A stretch of DNA of 53,563 nt from Branchiostoma floridae (Eukaryota > Chordata > Leptocardii > Amphioxiformes > Branchiostomatidae): positions 6,298,980-6,352,542 of the forward strand of contig NC_049994.1 in assembly GCF_000003815.2 (NCBI RefSeq). Reading direction: 5' to 3'. This document shows positions 1-10,275 of this stretch, in pieces. The notes under the pieces are model-generated. The model saw only the letters and a list, made by a program, of their open reading frames with translations. It was not told the DNA's origin and made no database searches. The translations under genes and the position numbers were made by a program. Each line of letters starts with the position of its first letter. The stretch's first letter is position 1.

Positions 1-355
1 ATTTGATGCAGGATTGTATGCGGGGTAAGTGCAATGAATGTAGTGGTGAAAACGCTTTTATTTGTGATGACGGCTACGAGTCAAAATCACATGCTCAGCG
101 TATAAAGGCAGCAGCTGGGGCTGAAAAACTTGACAGTCAACCTCAAGACTCGTCGGAGCAAGGTACAGAAGAAACGGGGGTGGAACCTTCCGTAAGTCTG
201 TTCTCCACATCAAATAGAGAGTCGGAAAGTGGAAAAAATTCTCGATTGGTCGTTTTTTTGTCTACAAGAAGCGATCCTGAAAATCTAATGAAAAAGGCAA
301 CAAAGAAAGGTAGACACCCAAAATCAGAAGAATCCAAAAGGAACCGGTTCTTGTA
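1..355 (+). pseudogene. Cys-rich ORF fragment, copy 1 (mobile-element ORF)
   Basis: An open frame of 117 codons starts near the window edge. It contains a Cys-rich stretch (LMQDC...KCNEC...FICDDGYESK) followed by an acidic, Ser/Glu/Lys-rich tail. The same block recurs at 421-530 and 1194-1380, so this is a repeated element ORF and not a unique host gene. The pattern of CxxC pairs suggests a zinc-binding domain, but one Cys of the last pair (CDDC in the 1.3 kb copy) is Gly here. The upstream part lies outside the window. I do not recognise the family; an accessory or ORF1 protein of one of the neighbouring transposons is a guess. Confidence 0.4.
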
Positions 356-360
356 GATAC

Positions 361-780
361 GGAGAAAGATGAGGTGAGTAATGAGACAGTAGATGCAGAA
401 GACGACATGGAACTAGAGATGAGATGCTTTAATTGTCGAAAAGATATCGTTTGCTATTAGAGAAAGGAAGTACTTGTTCTGAATGTTTAAAACTGGAATT
501 AATGCAGGAATGTATACTTGGAAAATGCGAGCAAGATGGCAGAAGCCAGGAAGACAGACATCGCAGTGGAACAGCTACAAGGCGAACAATCTCTTGCCGA
601 TGGACAGATTCTGAAGTTAATTCTGTTTTGCTGATAAGTCAAAGAATGGCTGGGCGATGGTACAGGAGTAAATAAAAATGACTTGGCAGAGAAGCATATT
701 TCTAAGGCAGAGTACAGGGCGAACAAGTGGAAGAAGAAGAAGGAGCAAAAAAAACGCAAATCACGTTTTAATTTCACACT
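361..780 (+). pseudogene. Cys-rich ORF fragment, copy 2, frameshifted
   Basis: This is a degenerate copy of the Cys-rich block. MRCFNCRKDIVCY is followed by a stop, then GSTCSECLKLELMQECILGKC resumes in another frame. A basic tail (KWKKKKEQKKRKSR near 728-775) follows in yet another frame. The alternation of stops and frameshifts shows it is dead. The next roughly 400 bases (780-1190) show no recognisable coding or repeat structure. Confidence 0.35.
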
Positions 781-1193
781 TTAACTTGATAATGTTGCTG
801 ATAACACCACCAAATGGCCAGCTGCAGGGAATTCACAGCTGTTTCAACCTAGTAATTTTTGAGCATGCATATGTTGGGAAACAGGAGATGCAATGGTGCA
901 TTGGAGAATTCGCTGCCTTAAGATGAATACATTCAGTTAGAAGGAAAACTAATTGATTTTTTTCGGGTAGACTATTTTCCTTTTTTTTCACTTTTGTAGA
1001 TGACAACATAGACTGACAGGATTCCAAAAGTCATTTGGATATTCCAAAATATTTCATAACGGAGAGGAAGTAGGTGTAGGCGATTATTGGAAGAAATAAC
1101 AAATGAAGGTGTGGATATAACTAATGACACTACTGATTTTGAGTGTGTTATAACGATGACACAGTAAATGCCGAAGACGACACGGTACTAGAA

Positions 1194-1700
1194 ATGAGAT
1201 GTATTAATTGTGGGAAAGATATTGTTTGTTATTGCAATATTGGGAGAAGGATGTGCCTTGTTCGAAATGTCTAAAACCACACTTGATGCAGGATTGTATG
1301 CTAAGTGCAATGAATGTAGTAATGAAAATGTTTTTATTTGCGATGACTGCTATGAGTCAAAACTACATGCCCAGCGTGTTGAGGCAGAAGCTGAGTCTGA
1401 AAAACTTGACAGTCAATCTGATCAGCATGATAAGGAAGCAGCTGAAGCTGAGCCTCAAGGCTGTTTTGGGCATGGTACTGAGAAAATGGAGGTGGAACCT
1501 TTCATCAGTCAATTTTCTACATCTAGTGAGTCAGAAAGTGTTTAAAAAAATCCTCAATTGGTCGTTTTTCGTCCACAAGTACTGATGAAAATGCATTGCT
1601 AGTGAAAACGGTAACAAAGAAGCGTGGTCATCCAATTTCAGAAGAATCAAGTGAAGAAAAGAGGACCAAACAGAAAAAGAGCAAATCTGTTGAAGCACCT
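1194..1700 (+). pseudogene. Cys-rich ORF fragment, copy 3
   Basis: This is the best preserved copy of the Cys-rich block. It has MRCINCGKDIVCYC, then CSKCLKPHLMQDC, then KCNECSNENVFICDDCYESK, spread over two frames by a small indel near 1260. The spacing of CxxC pairs (four pairs plus extra Cys) fits one or two zinc-binding modules. An acidic linker and a basic KKRGHPISEESSEEKRTKQ stretch follow. It is about 70-80% similar by eye to copies 1 and 2, giving a head-to-tail triplication with a spacing of about 0.8-1.2 kb. Its function is unknown. Confidence 0.4.
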
Positions 1701-2051
1701 TTAAGAGGTTTAAAGATTGTAAAGTTGCTAAGGATGGGGGTTTCAGTATGCCGTGTTCTTGCTTCAAAACTAATCCATATTGCGTCTTCGAAACGACGAA
1801 TTGGAATGATATGAAAGTTCACATGAAAAGACAAGCATAAAAGTAAACCAAAAAGTTTGCCATGTCTAGTTCCGTCATGCCCCCACATGGCATAGGTCGG
1901 CGGTGCACAGTTAATCAAAATGATTTAGCTTCAATCGTGCCCAGGCACGGCCGCCACTTTGATGAACAAAATGAACATACAAACAATTTTGTCATGCTGT
2001 ATAAAATCCCGCCTTCCTGTGAACACTTTTCTAGAGATTACCTATGTGACA

Positions 2052-2740
2052 ATGGCTCACAACGTGTCATCCCCGAAAAGAAAACTGTTGACATTGCAGA
2101 AACGAGTGGAAGTTATCCGCGTTTATGATCTGACTCAGAAGAGTTCATGGAAAATTGCTGACCAGTTCGATTGCGGGATTAAGACGCACATTGAGAACAC
2201 CCTCAAGCGAAAGCGAAAGATTACTGAGAAATTGGAAGGCAACACGCCCCTATAGAGCGAAAACGCCTGAAGTCAAGCGGCAACGAGGACCTCAACTTTC
2301 TCCGCTGGGAATGGTTTAAAGACGCTACCGCCAGACGGCTAACGGTTAGTGGTCCCATATTACAAGTTAAGGTACTAGAGATAGCCGAAGAGTTGGGGAA
2401 AGATGACTTCAAGGCTTCGAATGGGTGGCTGGACTCCTTCAAGAAACGCCACAACATATAGTGTTCGGGAAAATGTCGAGGGAGAAGGGCGACGTTTCAG
2501 CAGAAGTCACACAGAGCTGGAAAGAGAGATTGCCAAATCTGTGCGAGGGTTACAGTGAACGTGACTTATTCAACATGGATGAGAGTGGGCTGTACTAAAG
2601 AACCTGTACTGACAAGACACTGTAAGGGGAGGACTGAAGTGGTGGCAAGCGTGCCAAGGACAGAGTGACAATTGCGTTCTGTGCTAACTAGCTGGGAGAA
2701 AAGGAGAAGCCCGTTGTCAAACCCCAAAGTTTACCGTGTC
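2052..2740 (+). pseudogene. Tigger/pogo-type transposase relic (N-terminal half)
   Basis: It begins MAHNVSSPKRKLLTLQKRVE, the typical opening of the CENP-B/psq helix-turn-helix of Tigger-like transposases. Around 2290-2460 comes the second DNA-binding domain (NFLRWEWF... to GWLDSFKKRHNI, HTH_Tnp_Tc5 type). The first catalytic-Asp motif NMDESGLY is near 2573. In-frame stops occur at least near 2253, 2458, 2596 and 2623, so no transposase can be made. The DDE core C-terminal to NMDESG is missing here; related pieces lie at 7.7, 9.8 and 20.2 kb. Confidence 0.75.
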
Positions 2741-2820
2741 TACTTCCCTCATGCAACGAAAGAGCTATACGTTCTGCGGTACGTGTGGCTAAACCAACGT
2801 TTGTGAAAGTCACCCTGCAG

Positions 2821-3612
2821 CTATCTTGGCCATGACTCCTTTAGCCGTTGAGAATAGTTTTTCTGGCCCGCATTAATTCTATTTCCTTAATCCGTCCTAA
2901 TGTCTTCTGATACTAGATATATGCTTTTCTTTCTTCAAGTTTGACTTATGACTTTAAGTATCATAACCATTAAGTATTATTAACCATAGATATATTGACA
3001 TTTAATGTTGATGGTTTGAGGAGGGATGACGTAAGATACCAAGTGTTCGATTTTTAAGGAAGAAGAAATTTGACATAATTTGTTTGTAAGAATGCCATGT
3101 CGGAGATGTGGGAGAAATGGTCGAAACGATGGAGTGGTAAGTCAGTATGGAGTATGCGGTCAAATAAGTCAGGTGGAGTTGGAATTTTTTTTTCTAGACA
3201 GAGTATTTTTAAATTGATTAAAGAGGCTAGGAAAAATACTTTTGAGGTTACATTTATTTCCTTTGCCAAGAAGCAGGATGCAACAATTAGGATAAGATCA
3301 ACATAGGACGAAGTGAGTGTTAATGGTTATGGTTCGTGTACGTAGTACTACGTGACTTAAAGGGGGGGGGGGGGGTCTGTCTGTAGGGGGGCACACGGCG
3401 CACCCCGTGGGGTCCCCCCAGGCCCGGCCCGTGGAGAACACCGGTGGGGAGGAGCAGCCAGACGCTGCCCCGGTCTACAACGCTACGTCTAGCCGTGTGG
3501 ACTGTCTCAGGACTCGGTACCGAGAGTCTGACGTTCCTGCGTACCTGGATGATTGTATTTTACAAGCTACCTTGTCAAGGCATAGGAAGATATCTATTGC
3601 TAAGTGCCCAAC
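2821..3612 (+). repeat. Direct repeat unit A (pairs with 6014-6800)
   Basis: This roughly 790 bp segment is repeated 3.19 kb downstream with only scattered substitutions and small indels. It contains an L1/Tx1-like endonuclease start, a poly-G run and an ORF1 fragment. The match begins abruptly at ctatcttggc and ends at tgcccaac in both copies. Confidence 0.85.
3000..3305 (+). pseudogene. L1/Tx1-like retrotransposon endonuclease fragment
   Basis: In changing frames the segment reads LTFNVDGLRRDD, then FDFxRKKKFDIIC, then SGGVGIFFSRQSIFKLIKEA. This is the start of an apurinic-type endonuclease domain of an L1/Tx1-like ORF2 (Asn of the FNVNGLR motif, then the LQE region, then GGVGILF). Stops and frameshifts are frequent. 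Copies lie at 6190-6495, 8620-8990, 14120-14345 and 30330. Confidence 0.65.
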
Positions 3613-3945
3613 TTATCCATCGTCTTACGATAAGATTATGAAGGGCATTCGCCAGTACAGACTGGAACTAGAAACGAACATACCAAATGGTCTAAGGATT
3701 GGCAATGCCATCATCTTGGGGAGATAAGTAGGATAACAACAGGTGTGCAACAATTTTGGGAAGATAGATCACTACAATCTAGCACAATGTCCGTATAAGA
3801 AATGTAGCAAATCTCTAAAATTTGGAAATGTGGCACGCGAAGGTGAAATTAGATGTCCAGTTTGTAACGATCAAGGGCATACCTAACATACCTGATAAGA
3901 AGTGCAACAGAAGCTTGGCACAGGTGAGGGGACTTAAGGACTTAT
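3400..3945 (+). pseudogene. Retrotransposon ORF1 (gag-like) fragment with zinc knuckle
   Basis: An open frame covers an RRM-like segment (VPAYLDDCILQATLSRH through YPSSYDKIMKGIRQYR, then IPNGLRIGNAIILG). After a stop at 3725, zinc-knuckle-like sequence follows in a shifted frame: C..FGKIDHYNLAQC near 3750-3790 and CPVCNDQGHT near 3862. The order RRM-like domain then CCHC is that of ORF1 proteins of Tx1-like and related LINEs. The preceding poly-G (3361-3374) and the position downstream of an endonuclease start mean the element order is scrambled. It is a broken element, not a host gene. Confidence 0.55.
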
Positions 3946-3989
3946 TACCACGTCAGCGGAGAATAGCAAAGAATAGCCGTAGTCAACGC

Positions 3990-4550
3990 CTTGATAATTC
4001 CACATATGGACTACTGCTGCTCCGTTTGGGGGAACACAATACAGAACAGCATAAAAAGACTACAGGTGGTTCAGAATAAGCTATTGGACAACACTTTCTC
4101 TTTGTTGTGATCGTCATACACACGTGGACACTATGCTGAAGACCTTATGGGCTGACTAAGGGACCGAGCTCAACAGATAAGCCTTACCGCTTTCGTAAAA
4201 ATAATGCTCACCTAACAATCAAAAGCTCTGTACGACAAAATCACCTTCCAGTCTGAGATTCATAACTACCAAACACGCTCAACCAGAATGAACACGATCA
4301 GACTGCCGAAACCAAATCTGACTCTCAGAAAAGGCGCTTTCTGTACAGTATGTCACAGTTGTGGAACAGCACTGGCGACAATTAGCAAGTATTGGACTGT
4401 AAATATTGACAATGAGGAATTATGTTACTTCTACTATCTATTATCACTTTGTCTCTGTATGTTTTTAACTGTATAGTTATGAATGTGTAGACCACAGGAA
4501 GAATAGCCTCTTATGAGGCTAATTGTCAATCTAAATAAACTCAACCCAAA
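3990..4550 (+). pseudogene. CR1/jockey-like RT C-terminus and 3' end
   Basis: Across frames it reads IPHMDYCCSVWGNT, SIKRLQVVQNKLL, YQTRSTRMNT and SQLWNS, the hallmark tail of CR1/jockey-superfamily ORF2 proteins (YPHLxYCxxVWGN... then LWNSLP). A non-coding 3' tail with an aaataaactcaac terminus follows (about 4530-4548), typical of CR1-type 3' ends. Several stops (for example near 4112 and 4157) make it dead. Confidence 0.65.
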
Positions 4551-4797
4551 AAGAATCGTCCCAAATTTTATGCCAGACTCACTTCTCCATGGAATACTTG
4601 GACAAAGAGCGATGACACAAAATAAGCAAATGACAATGATGCCATTTAAAAAAATCGATGTATCTCAGATAGAAGAAGTCAGAATTCGAAGTAGCCAAGT
4701 CTACATCCACCAGGGCTGAAGTTTTGAAAGACTCAGCTGAAGTTGATGAAAAATTCATCCAGTGCCATACATTATAAAATGGAGTATGCAGTTAATG

Positions 4798-5141
4798 CAG
4801 GGCTCGAAATACTGGGTGCATGTGCACCCAGGTGCACCCAAAATTGGAGCTGTGCACCCAATTATTTTCAGTGGGTGCACCCAAATATTTTCTAAGGTTT
4901 ATGTATGGAAAGATATCAAGTATACTAGTATACTCTTGACATCTAAGTGTTAGAAAGACAATAAAAATGTCTGTCATGTTACTTGTTTAAGAATTTGATA
5001 GCTTGTAACTAAGTTTTGTTACTAGTTTTTTTACATTCTACTTAAATTTAAGTGGTGCACCCAAAAATTTTTTGGTGCACCCAAATTTTTTAAGCTGGGT
5101 GCACCAGTGCACCTAATCCCAAAAATGAATTTCGAGCCCTG
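4798..5141 (+). mobile_element. MITE-like element with CAGGGCTCGAAAT termini
   Basis: The left end reads cagggctcgaaatactgggt and the right end reads aatgaatttcgagccctg, so the termini are inverted repeats. The interior is rich in gtgcaccc(a) motifs on both sides, giving a partial fold-back. The flanks carry taatg on both sides (4793-4797 and 5142-5146), consistent with a 5 bp target duplication. CAGGG termini are common in hAT-like elements; the assignment is tentative. No transposase is present. Confidence 0.7.
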
Positions 5142-5651
5142 TAATGTCAATGAACATGCATGCAGCATGTCATGTGTGTACCGAAGAGGTAAAGAGAATT
5201 GTAAGATAACGTTATGTGATAACTGCTCTGAAGACCAGCGGATAATCTGTCTGCCTTGCTTTGAGTTGGAAAATAAGTGATGCTGATGTTGATAACAAGG
5301 TGATACGTACTGCTTGGTATTTGGAGTAGCTGACGAAGAAAGAAGAAGCGAGTGGAAGGCGGCTTTCCGTCCATCCATCGGCTTGCGGTGATCGCAGCAG
5401 TGCCGCGGTGGGTAGGTAGAGTAGTCTGATCGAGAGCCTTTGCTGATTGGGTGCCACTTGCCATGAGTAGATTTTTCCATTGTTCTTTAATTAGGTTCTT
5501 TGCCCGGAATTTGCCGGGAGCATTAGCATTTCAAAGAGCTCCACGTGCTGTAATTTTTACGTTTAGCGGAATTTTCCTTTTCTTTGTTCTTTGGAGAGAC
5601 ACGTGGGAGCAGAATTTCTTATTCATTTTCTCTTCCTGTGCATTACAAAAT

Positions 5652-6005
5652 GTCTAATTCGGACAAATCCTTGAATGGGACGGCGAGTGTTCGTTTTGAT
5701 AATGAAGTGGATGTTGGTACGACACATTTGTTGGAAAAAAATCTATACAATTGAAGGTATCGTTGTGACTGCCGATTTTCAATGTGTTCGTCAGACCAAC
5801 AAGAATTGTTTTGAAGTTACATTATCCACGCTTGGAAAGAGAAACAGTCATGTCACGAAGCTGACAGCACATTTTCCAGATACCCCAATCACTGGGTTTG
5901 GACGGTATTCACATGTACAAATGTTCCTGCATATTTGAGTGAGGGAGTCATGCAAGCTGCCTTGTCTTTGTATGGTAAGTTTGTAAGTGTTAAATATCCT
6001 ACGCA
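5652..6005 (+). pseudogene. Retrotransposon ORF1 (RRM-like) fragment
   Basis: From ATG at 5650 the sequence reads MSNSDKSLNGTASVRFDNE and then becomes frameshifted. Near 5900-5995 a second piece reads TVFTCTNVPAYLSEGVMQAA then LYGKFVSVKYPT, the same RRM-like module as at 3.5 kb in a more intact form. The frame runs into direct repeat unit B at 6014. This is an ORF1 relic. The stretch 5150-5645 before it has no recognisable coding sequence. Confidence 0.5.
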
Positions 6006-6013
6006 AGCTTGTA

Positions 6014-6800
6014 CTATCTTGGCCATGACTCCTTTAGCCGTTGAGAATAGTTTTTCTGGCCCGCATTAATTTTATTTCCTTAATCCGTCCTAATGTCTTC
6101 TGATACTAGATCTATGCTTTTCTTTCTTCAAGTTTGACTTATGACTTTAAGTATCATAACCATTAAGTATTATTAACCATAAGTATATTGACATTTAATG
6201 TTAATGGTTTGAGGAGGGATGAGGGAATCAAGTGTTCGATTTTTAAGGAAGAAGAAATTTGACATAATTTGTTTGTAAGAATGCCATGTCGGAGATGTGG
6301 GAGAAATGGTCGAAAAGATGGAGTGGTAAGTCAGTATGGAGTATGCGGTCAAATAAGTCAGGTGGAGTTGGAATTCTTTTTTTCTAGACAGAGTATTTTT
6401 AGATTGATTAAAGAGGCTAGGAAAAATACTTTTGAGGTTACATTTATTTGCTTTGCCAAGAAGCAGGATGCAACAATTAGGATAAGATCAACATAGGACC
6501 AAGTGAGTGTTAATGGTTATGGTTCGTGTACGTAGTACTACGTGGCTTAAAGGGGGGGGGGGGTCTGTCTGTAGGGGGGCACACGGCGCACCCCGTGGGG
6601 TCCCCCCAGGCCCGGCCCGTGGCGAACACCGGTGGGGAGGAGCAGCCAGACGCTGCCCCGGTCTACAACGCTACGTCTAGCCGTGTGGACTGTCTCAGGA
6701 CTCTATACCGAGAGTCTGACGTTCCTGCGAACCTGGATGATGGTATTTTACAAGCTACCTTGTCAAGGCATGGGAAGATATCTATTGCTAAGTGCCCAAC
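6014..6800 (+). repeat. Direct repeat unit B (pairs with 2821-3612)
   Basis: This is the second copy of the roughly 790 bp direct repeat and shows the same composite order: endonuclease start (about 6190-6495), poly-G (6551-6563), ORF1 fragment (6570-6800). The two copies share both end points although their flanks differ. The composite therefore duplicated as a unit. Confidence 0.85.
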
Positions 6801-6839
6801 GAAAGATACGTATAGATAGATTTAGAACAGGGGGGGGGG

Positions 6840-7704
6840 GGGTCATTCAGAATTCCGACAGAAGGGAATACCGGGGCAAGGAGTTTCAATCTGTCAACTA
6901 TTTGATTTAGAAGACTTATAGAGAAAGGAGTACTTCTTTGGTAGAATTTTTACTTACTTAAATATAGATAGTAATATGCAGAGTAGACAGGACAGAATAT
7001 ATTCATAAACAAAATATTCAAGCTAAAAAAATTTCAGAGGATCACTGTTCTCTTCTCAAGGCATGATGGATTTTGTATATATTTTGAAGACATAATGGAT
7101 AAAATACAAGTAGGGAAAGTTGTATGGAGATGTAATATCTCAATTCTACAAGATGAGCGTTTTCAGAAAGAATTTCAAAATGTTTTGAGTTTGGGGTACT
7201 TTTGATACCCTTCTTCCCAGACAAAAGAATATGGTGGGATAACGTAAAATAGAAAATTAGGGATATAATCATAAAGAATTCCGCCAGGATTCAAAAGCAA
7301 AACAATAAAGAAAAGGATGATATTCTGAAAAGAATCAATGAAACCACTTGTCTATGGGATAATTCCCATGATAATGGGGATATAGTGAAGGAATTGGCTG
7401 AAGTAAAAGAGAAATATAATGGTATATTAAAAAGAGAAAATGAAGGTATCAAAATAAGATCTAGAATAAGACGAGAAACCCGCGAAATTTTTCTTGACGA
7501 GGGAAGTAGAAAGGGGAAAGAAAATAATCAATAAGATAAAGAATACAGACGGTAAAGATATACAAACACAAACAGGTATTCATAAGGTGTTTGAAGAATT
7601 TTATACCGATTTATTCTCCAAAGAACAAACCGAAAAAACTGCACAAGACAAACTGTTAAATCATGTTGATAAAAGGATACCACATGAGTTAAGAGAGTTG
7701 GAAA
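6840..7704 (+). pseudogene. L1/Tx1-like ORF2 fragment (endonuclease end and EN-RT linker)
   Basis: Across frames it contains NIDSNMQSRQDRIY, FEDIMDKIQVGK-like and KKIINKIKNTDGKDIQTQTG, then FEEFYTDLFSKEQTEKTAQD near 7590-7650. This is the segment between endonuclease and reverse transcriptase domains in L1/Tx1 elements (RxxIxxIxxxDGxxxTxxxxI...FYxxLF). The first part is full of stops; the last 200 bases (7494-7700) are open. It ends abruptly at about 7705, where Tigger sequence starts. Confidence 0.6.
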
Positions 7705-8020
7705 ATCCTCGCCAACGACCATTGAGAGGTGCTTTCGCAAGTCAGTTTCCTCCCCCAACGCAACCTACGGAAACACTAGAGGAAGCCATACCACAAGATC
7801 TGACACCAGAGGGGGACATCCCAGTCAGAGTAGAGAAGCTCTGCCAGGAGCTTTAGGCTGTGAGATTAAGGAACTGGTCCAGATTGATGGGGACCTGGCC
7901 ACTTGCAACAACAACGAATCCACATTCAACGGGATGGAGATGCTGAGCGACATTCATCAGATGGAAGAGAGTGACGATGAAGACGACTCCGACACACCAA
8001 AGCCAGCAATAAGAGTTTGT
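7705..8020 (+). pseudogene. Tigger transposase C-terminal fragment
   Basis: The open frame after the L1/Tx1 linker changes character to Pro/Glu-rich sequence (FASQFPPPTQPTETLEEAIP). After a stop near 7856 it continues with IKELVQIDGDLATCNNNEST and an acidic EESDDEDDSDTPKPA tail. This is the acidic C-terminal region that follows the DDE domain in Tigger-like transposases. It is spliced in between two pieces of the L1/Tx1 family. Confidence 0.5.
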
Positions 8021-8600
8021 TTTTTTAGAAAATACCCATGTTTTTTTTAAAGAAAAGGAACGCCAAATCATATTATGTGGGGACTTTAATTGTGTGGAAA
8101 GCAAAAAATTAGACAAAAGTGGCGGTAATCCAACATAAGGGAATACAGGGGCTAAGGAAATTCAGTCAGTTTGTCAATTGTTTGAGTTGGAAGACTTGTG
8201 AACAAAGGAGAATTCCTTTGATAGAATCTTTACCTAAAGAAATACGGATAGTAGTACTGTATACAGAGTAGACTGGATAGAATTTATGCATCAAAAGATA
8301 TTCAAGCTAAAAGATTTCAAAGGACCACTGTTTCCTTCTCAGACCTTGATGGATTTTGCATATATTTTGAAGATATAAAGGATGAAATACAAGTTGGGAA
8401 GGGGGAATGGAGATGTATTATCTCAATTCTACAAGATGGGTGTTTTCAGAAAGAATTTAAAAAAATGTTTCGAGTACTTTTGATAATTGGTGTAATAACG
8501 TGAAAGAGAAAGTTAGGGATTTGATTAATATAAAGAATTCCGTCAAGTTTCAAAGCCGAAAGGAGGATGTCCTGAAAAGAATCTATGAAAAAAAATGTCT
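8021..8600 (+). pseudogene. L1/Tx1-like ORF2 endonuclease-end fragment
   Basis: Across frames it shows KERQIILCGDFNCVESKKLDKSG near 8050-8130, which is the GDFN motif of AP endonuclease-type domains. It is followed by LFELEDL, RVDWIEF and a linker that duplicates 9033-9360 and 15500-16000. Multiple stops and frameshifts are present. Confidence 0.6.
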
Positions 8601-8614
8601 ATTGAATGAGTCAA

Positions 8615-9415
8615 ATACTTTTGTTTGCAAGAATGTCATGTTGGGGATAGGGCAGACTGGGCAAAATGGTCCAAACAATGAGCGGGAATGCAGTGTGGAG
8701 CATGGGGTCAACTAAATCATGTTGAGTTGGAATTCTCTTCTCTAGGCACAGTAATATTGAATTAATCAAAGTGGCCTGGGGACGTGCAGGGTAGGTTACT
8801 GACAGTAGATGTAATTAAAGGTCTATGTATAAAATATGTCATAATTATGCACCAAATCAATACAATCAAAGAAGAGAGTTTTTTACGGAAATATCCAACT
8901 TTTTGAAGAAAAGGAGCGCAAATATTATATTATGCGGGGTACTTCAATTGTGTGGCAAGCATAGACAAAAGAGGAGCAATCCAAGTATTATCCAACATGA
9001 AAGAATACCGGGGCTATGGAGATTAAGTCGGTTTGTCTAACCTTTTTGATTTAGAAGACTTGTGGAGAAAGGAGAATTCCTTTGATAAAATGTTTACTTT
9101 GAGAAATAGTAGTATACAGTGGAGACTGGATATAATTAATGCATCAAAAGATATTCAAGCTAAAAGATTTCAGAGAATCACTGTTCCCTTCTCAGACCTT
9201 GATGGATTCTGTATGTATTTTGAAGACATAATGTATGAAATACAAGTAGGGAAGGGGGTATGGAGATGTAATATCTCAATTCTACAGTATGAGTGTTTTC
9301 AGAAAGAATTAGAAAAATGTTTTGATTTTGGGGTACTTTTGATACAGAGACAGAGAAAATTAAGTTTAGAAAATGTGAAAAAAAATCAATGTAATTTCGG
9401 ATCTTTGAAATAACG
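8615..9415 (+). pseudogene. L1/Tx1-like ORF2 endonuclease fragment, another copy
   Basis: It starts with an endonuclease segment (FVCKNVMLGIGQTGQN, then VELEFSSLGTVILN in another frame). It continues with YKICHNYAPNQYNQRREFFT and a decayed GDFN region. A longer open frame at 9033-9410 follows (FDLEDLWRKENSFDKMFTLR, then IDIINASKD-like and FSDLDGFCMYFEDIMYEIQV). The order matches an intact endonuclease domain and its C-terminal linker, with several frame breaks. Confidence 0.6.
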
Positions 9416-9650
9416 GGCAGCCATCTTAGGCGAATAGTTAGCCGGGGGAGGCAGGTAGCACGTTATGCTTGGAAAGCCATACTTCGGCGTTGGGCTTCGA
9501 TGATTCGTACTGCTTTTAGTTAAATAAGGTGGTTGCCCCTTCCCAATTGACATCTATGTAAGTGTATATATGTATATAAAGCATATATCTTAGCTGTTGG
9601 CGTTAGGATGACCTGTATACTAGTAATGAGTCCAATTGTATTTTGGTCAA
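9416..9650 (+). repeat. Dispersed repeat (copies at about 12510-12770 and 18385-18520)
   Basis: A non-coding block around gccatacttcggcgttggg occurs three times in the left arm, each following broken L1/Tx1 or RT sequence. The copies share the order agccatct, tagttagccggggg, gccatacttcggcg, cgtactgcttttagt. At 9.5 and 12.6 kb they also share aaggtggttgcc and ggatgacctgta. It may be the 3' region of a composite element. Confidence 0.6.
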
Positions 9651-9789
9651 GAGAGTTCGTTGGTACCAAAACCTGTCCTTTGTAAAGGAGGGAGAGAAAG
9701 GGATGACCAAAGAGAAGAAGCAAAGAGAGCAGCCAGTGATTGGGTCATTTACAAACTGATATCGGTATCCAACTCAAGTTCCCGAAAGC

Positions 9790-10275
9790 AGTCCAAAGAA
9801 AGAGAGACTCACAATCATGCTGTGCGCTAACATGGTTAGAGTGAAAGAGTAGCCACTGGAGTCATAAAATTGCAAAAGTCAATACATACAACAGGTCAGG
9901 TGCTTCAATAACATTGCTACACCGACCCTGTCTGTGACCTACAAGAACAACAAGACATTTTCTGTGACTTGCTTGCCAATCTCGACAGGAAGATGGGGCT
10001 ACAGGGAAAGAAATTTATGTTGTTTGCTGACAATGCGCCGATCTACCCAAATGTACAGCTCCAGAACGTACAGCTGAAATTCTAACCACCCAACACTAGG
10101 GAATTATTCAAACTGTGAAGCTGATGAAGTACAGAAAGTGCCACTTGAATAAGATCCTAGCAACACCACATGAAGACAAGGAAGCAATCGACATCGCCAA
10201 GAAAGTCACAGTCCTGGACGCCATCCTGTGGGCGGACAAGGCGTGGAGAGAGACCAGCCAGGAGACCATCTTCTA
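9790..10275 (+). pseudogene. Tigger transposase DDE fragment
   Basis: It carries SKERETHNHAVR-type sequence, then TLSVTYKNNKTF and, in another frame, LLFADNAP (near 10020, second catalytic Asp region). The C-terminal VTVLDAILWADKAWRETSQE (about 10210-10265) follows. This is the same family as 20.2-20.9 kb, to which it aligns segment by segment. The region just before the third Asp motif is deleted (ccaacactagggaattattc, where the 20 kb copy has about 35 more bases). It ends exactly where L1/Tx1 linker sequence resumes. Confidence 0.65.

Noticed and set aside
5031-5480. 149-codon open frame on the minus strand
   Set aside because: It runs across the right arm of the MITE at 4798-5141 and has no domain, splice context or coding-like composition; two further overlapping minus-strand frames are equally open.
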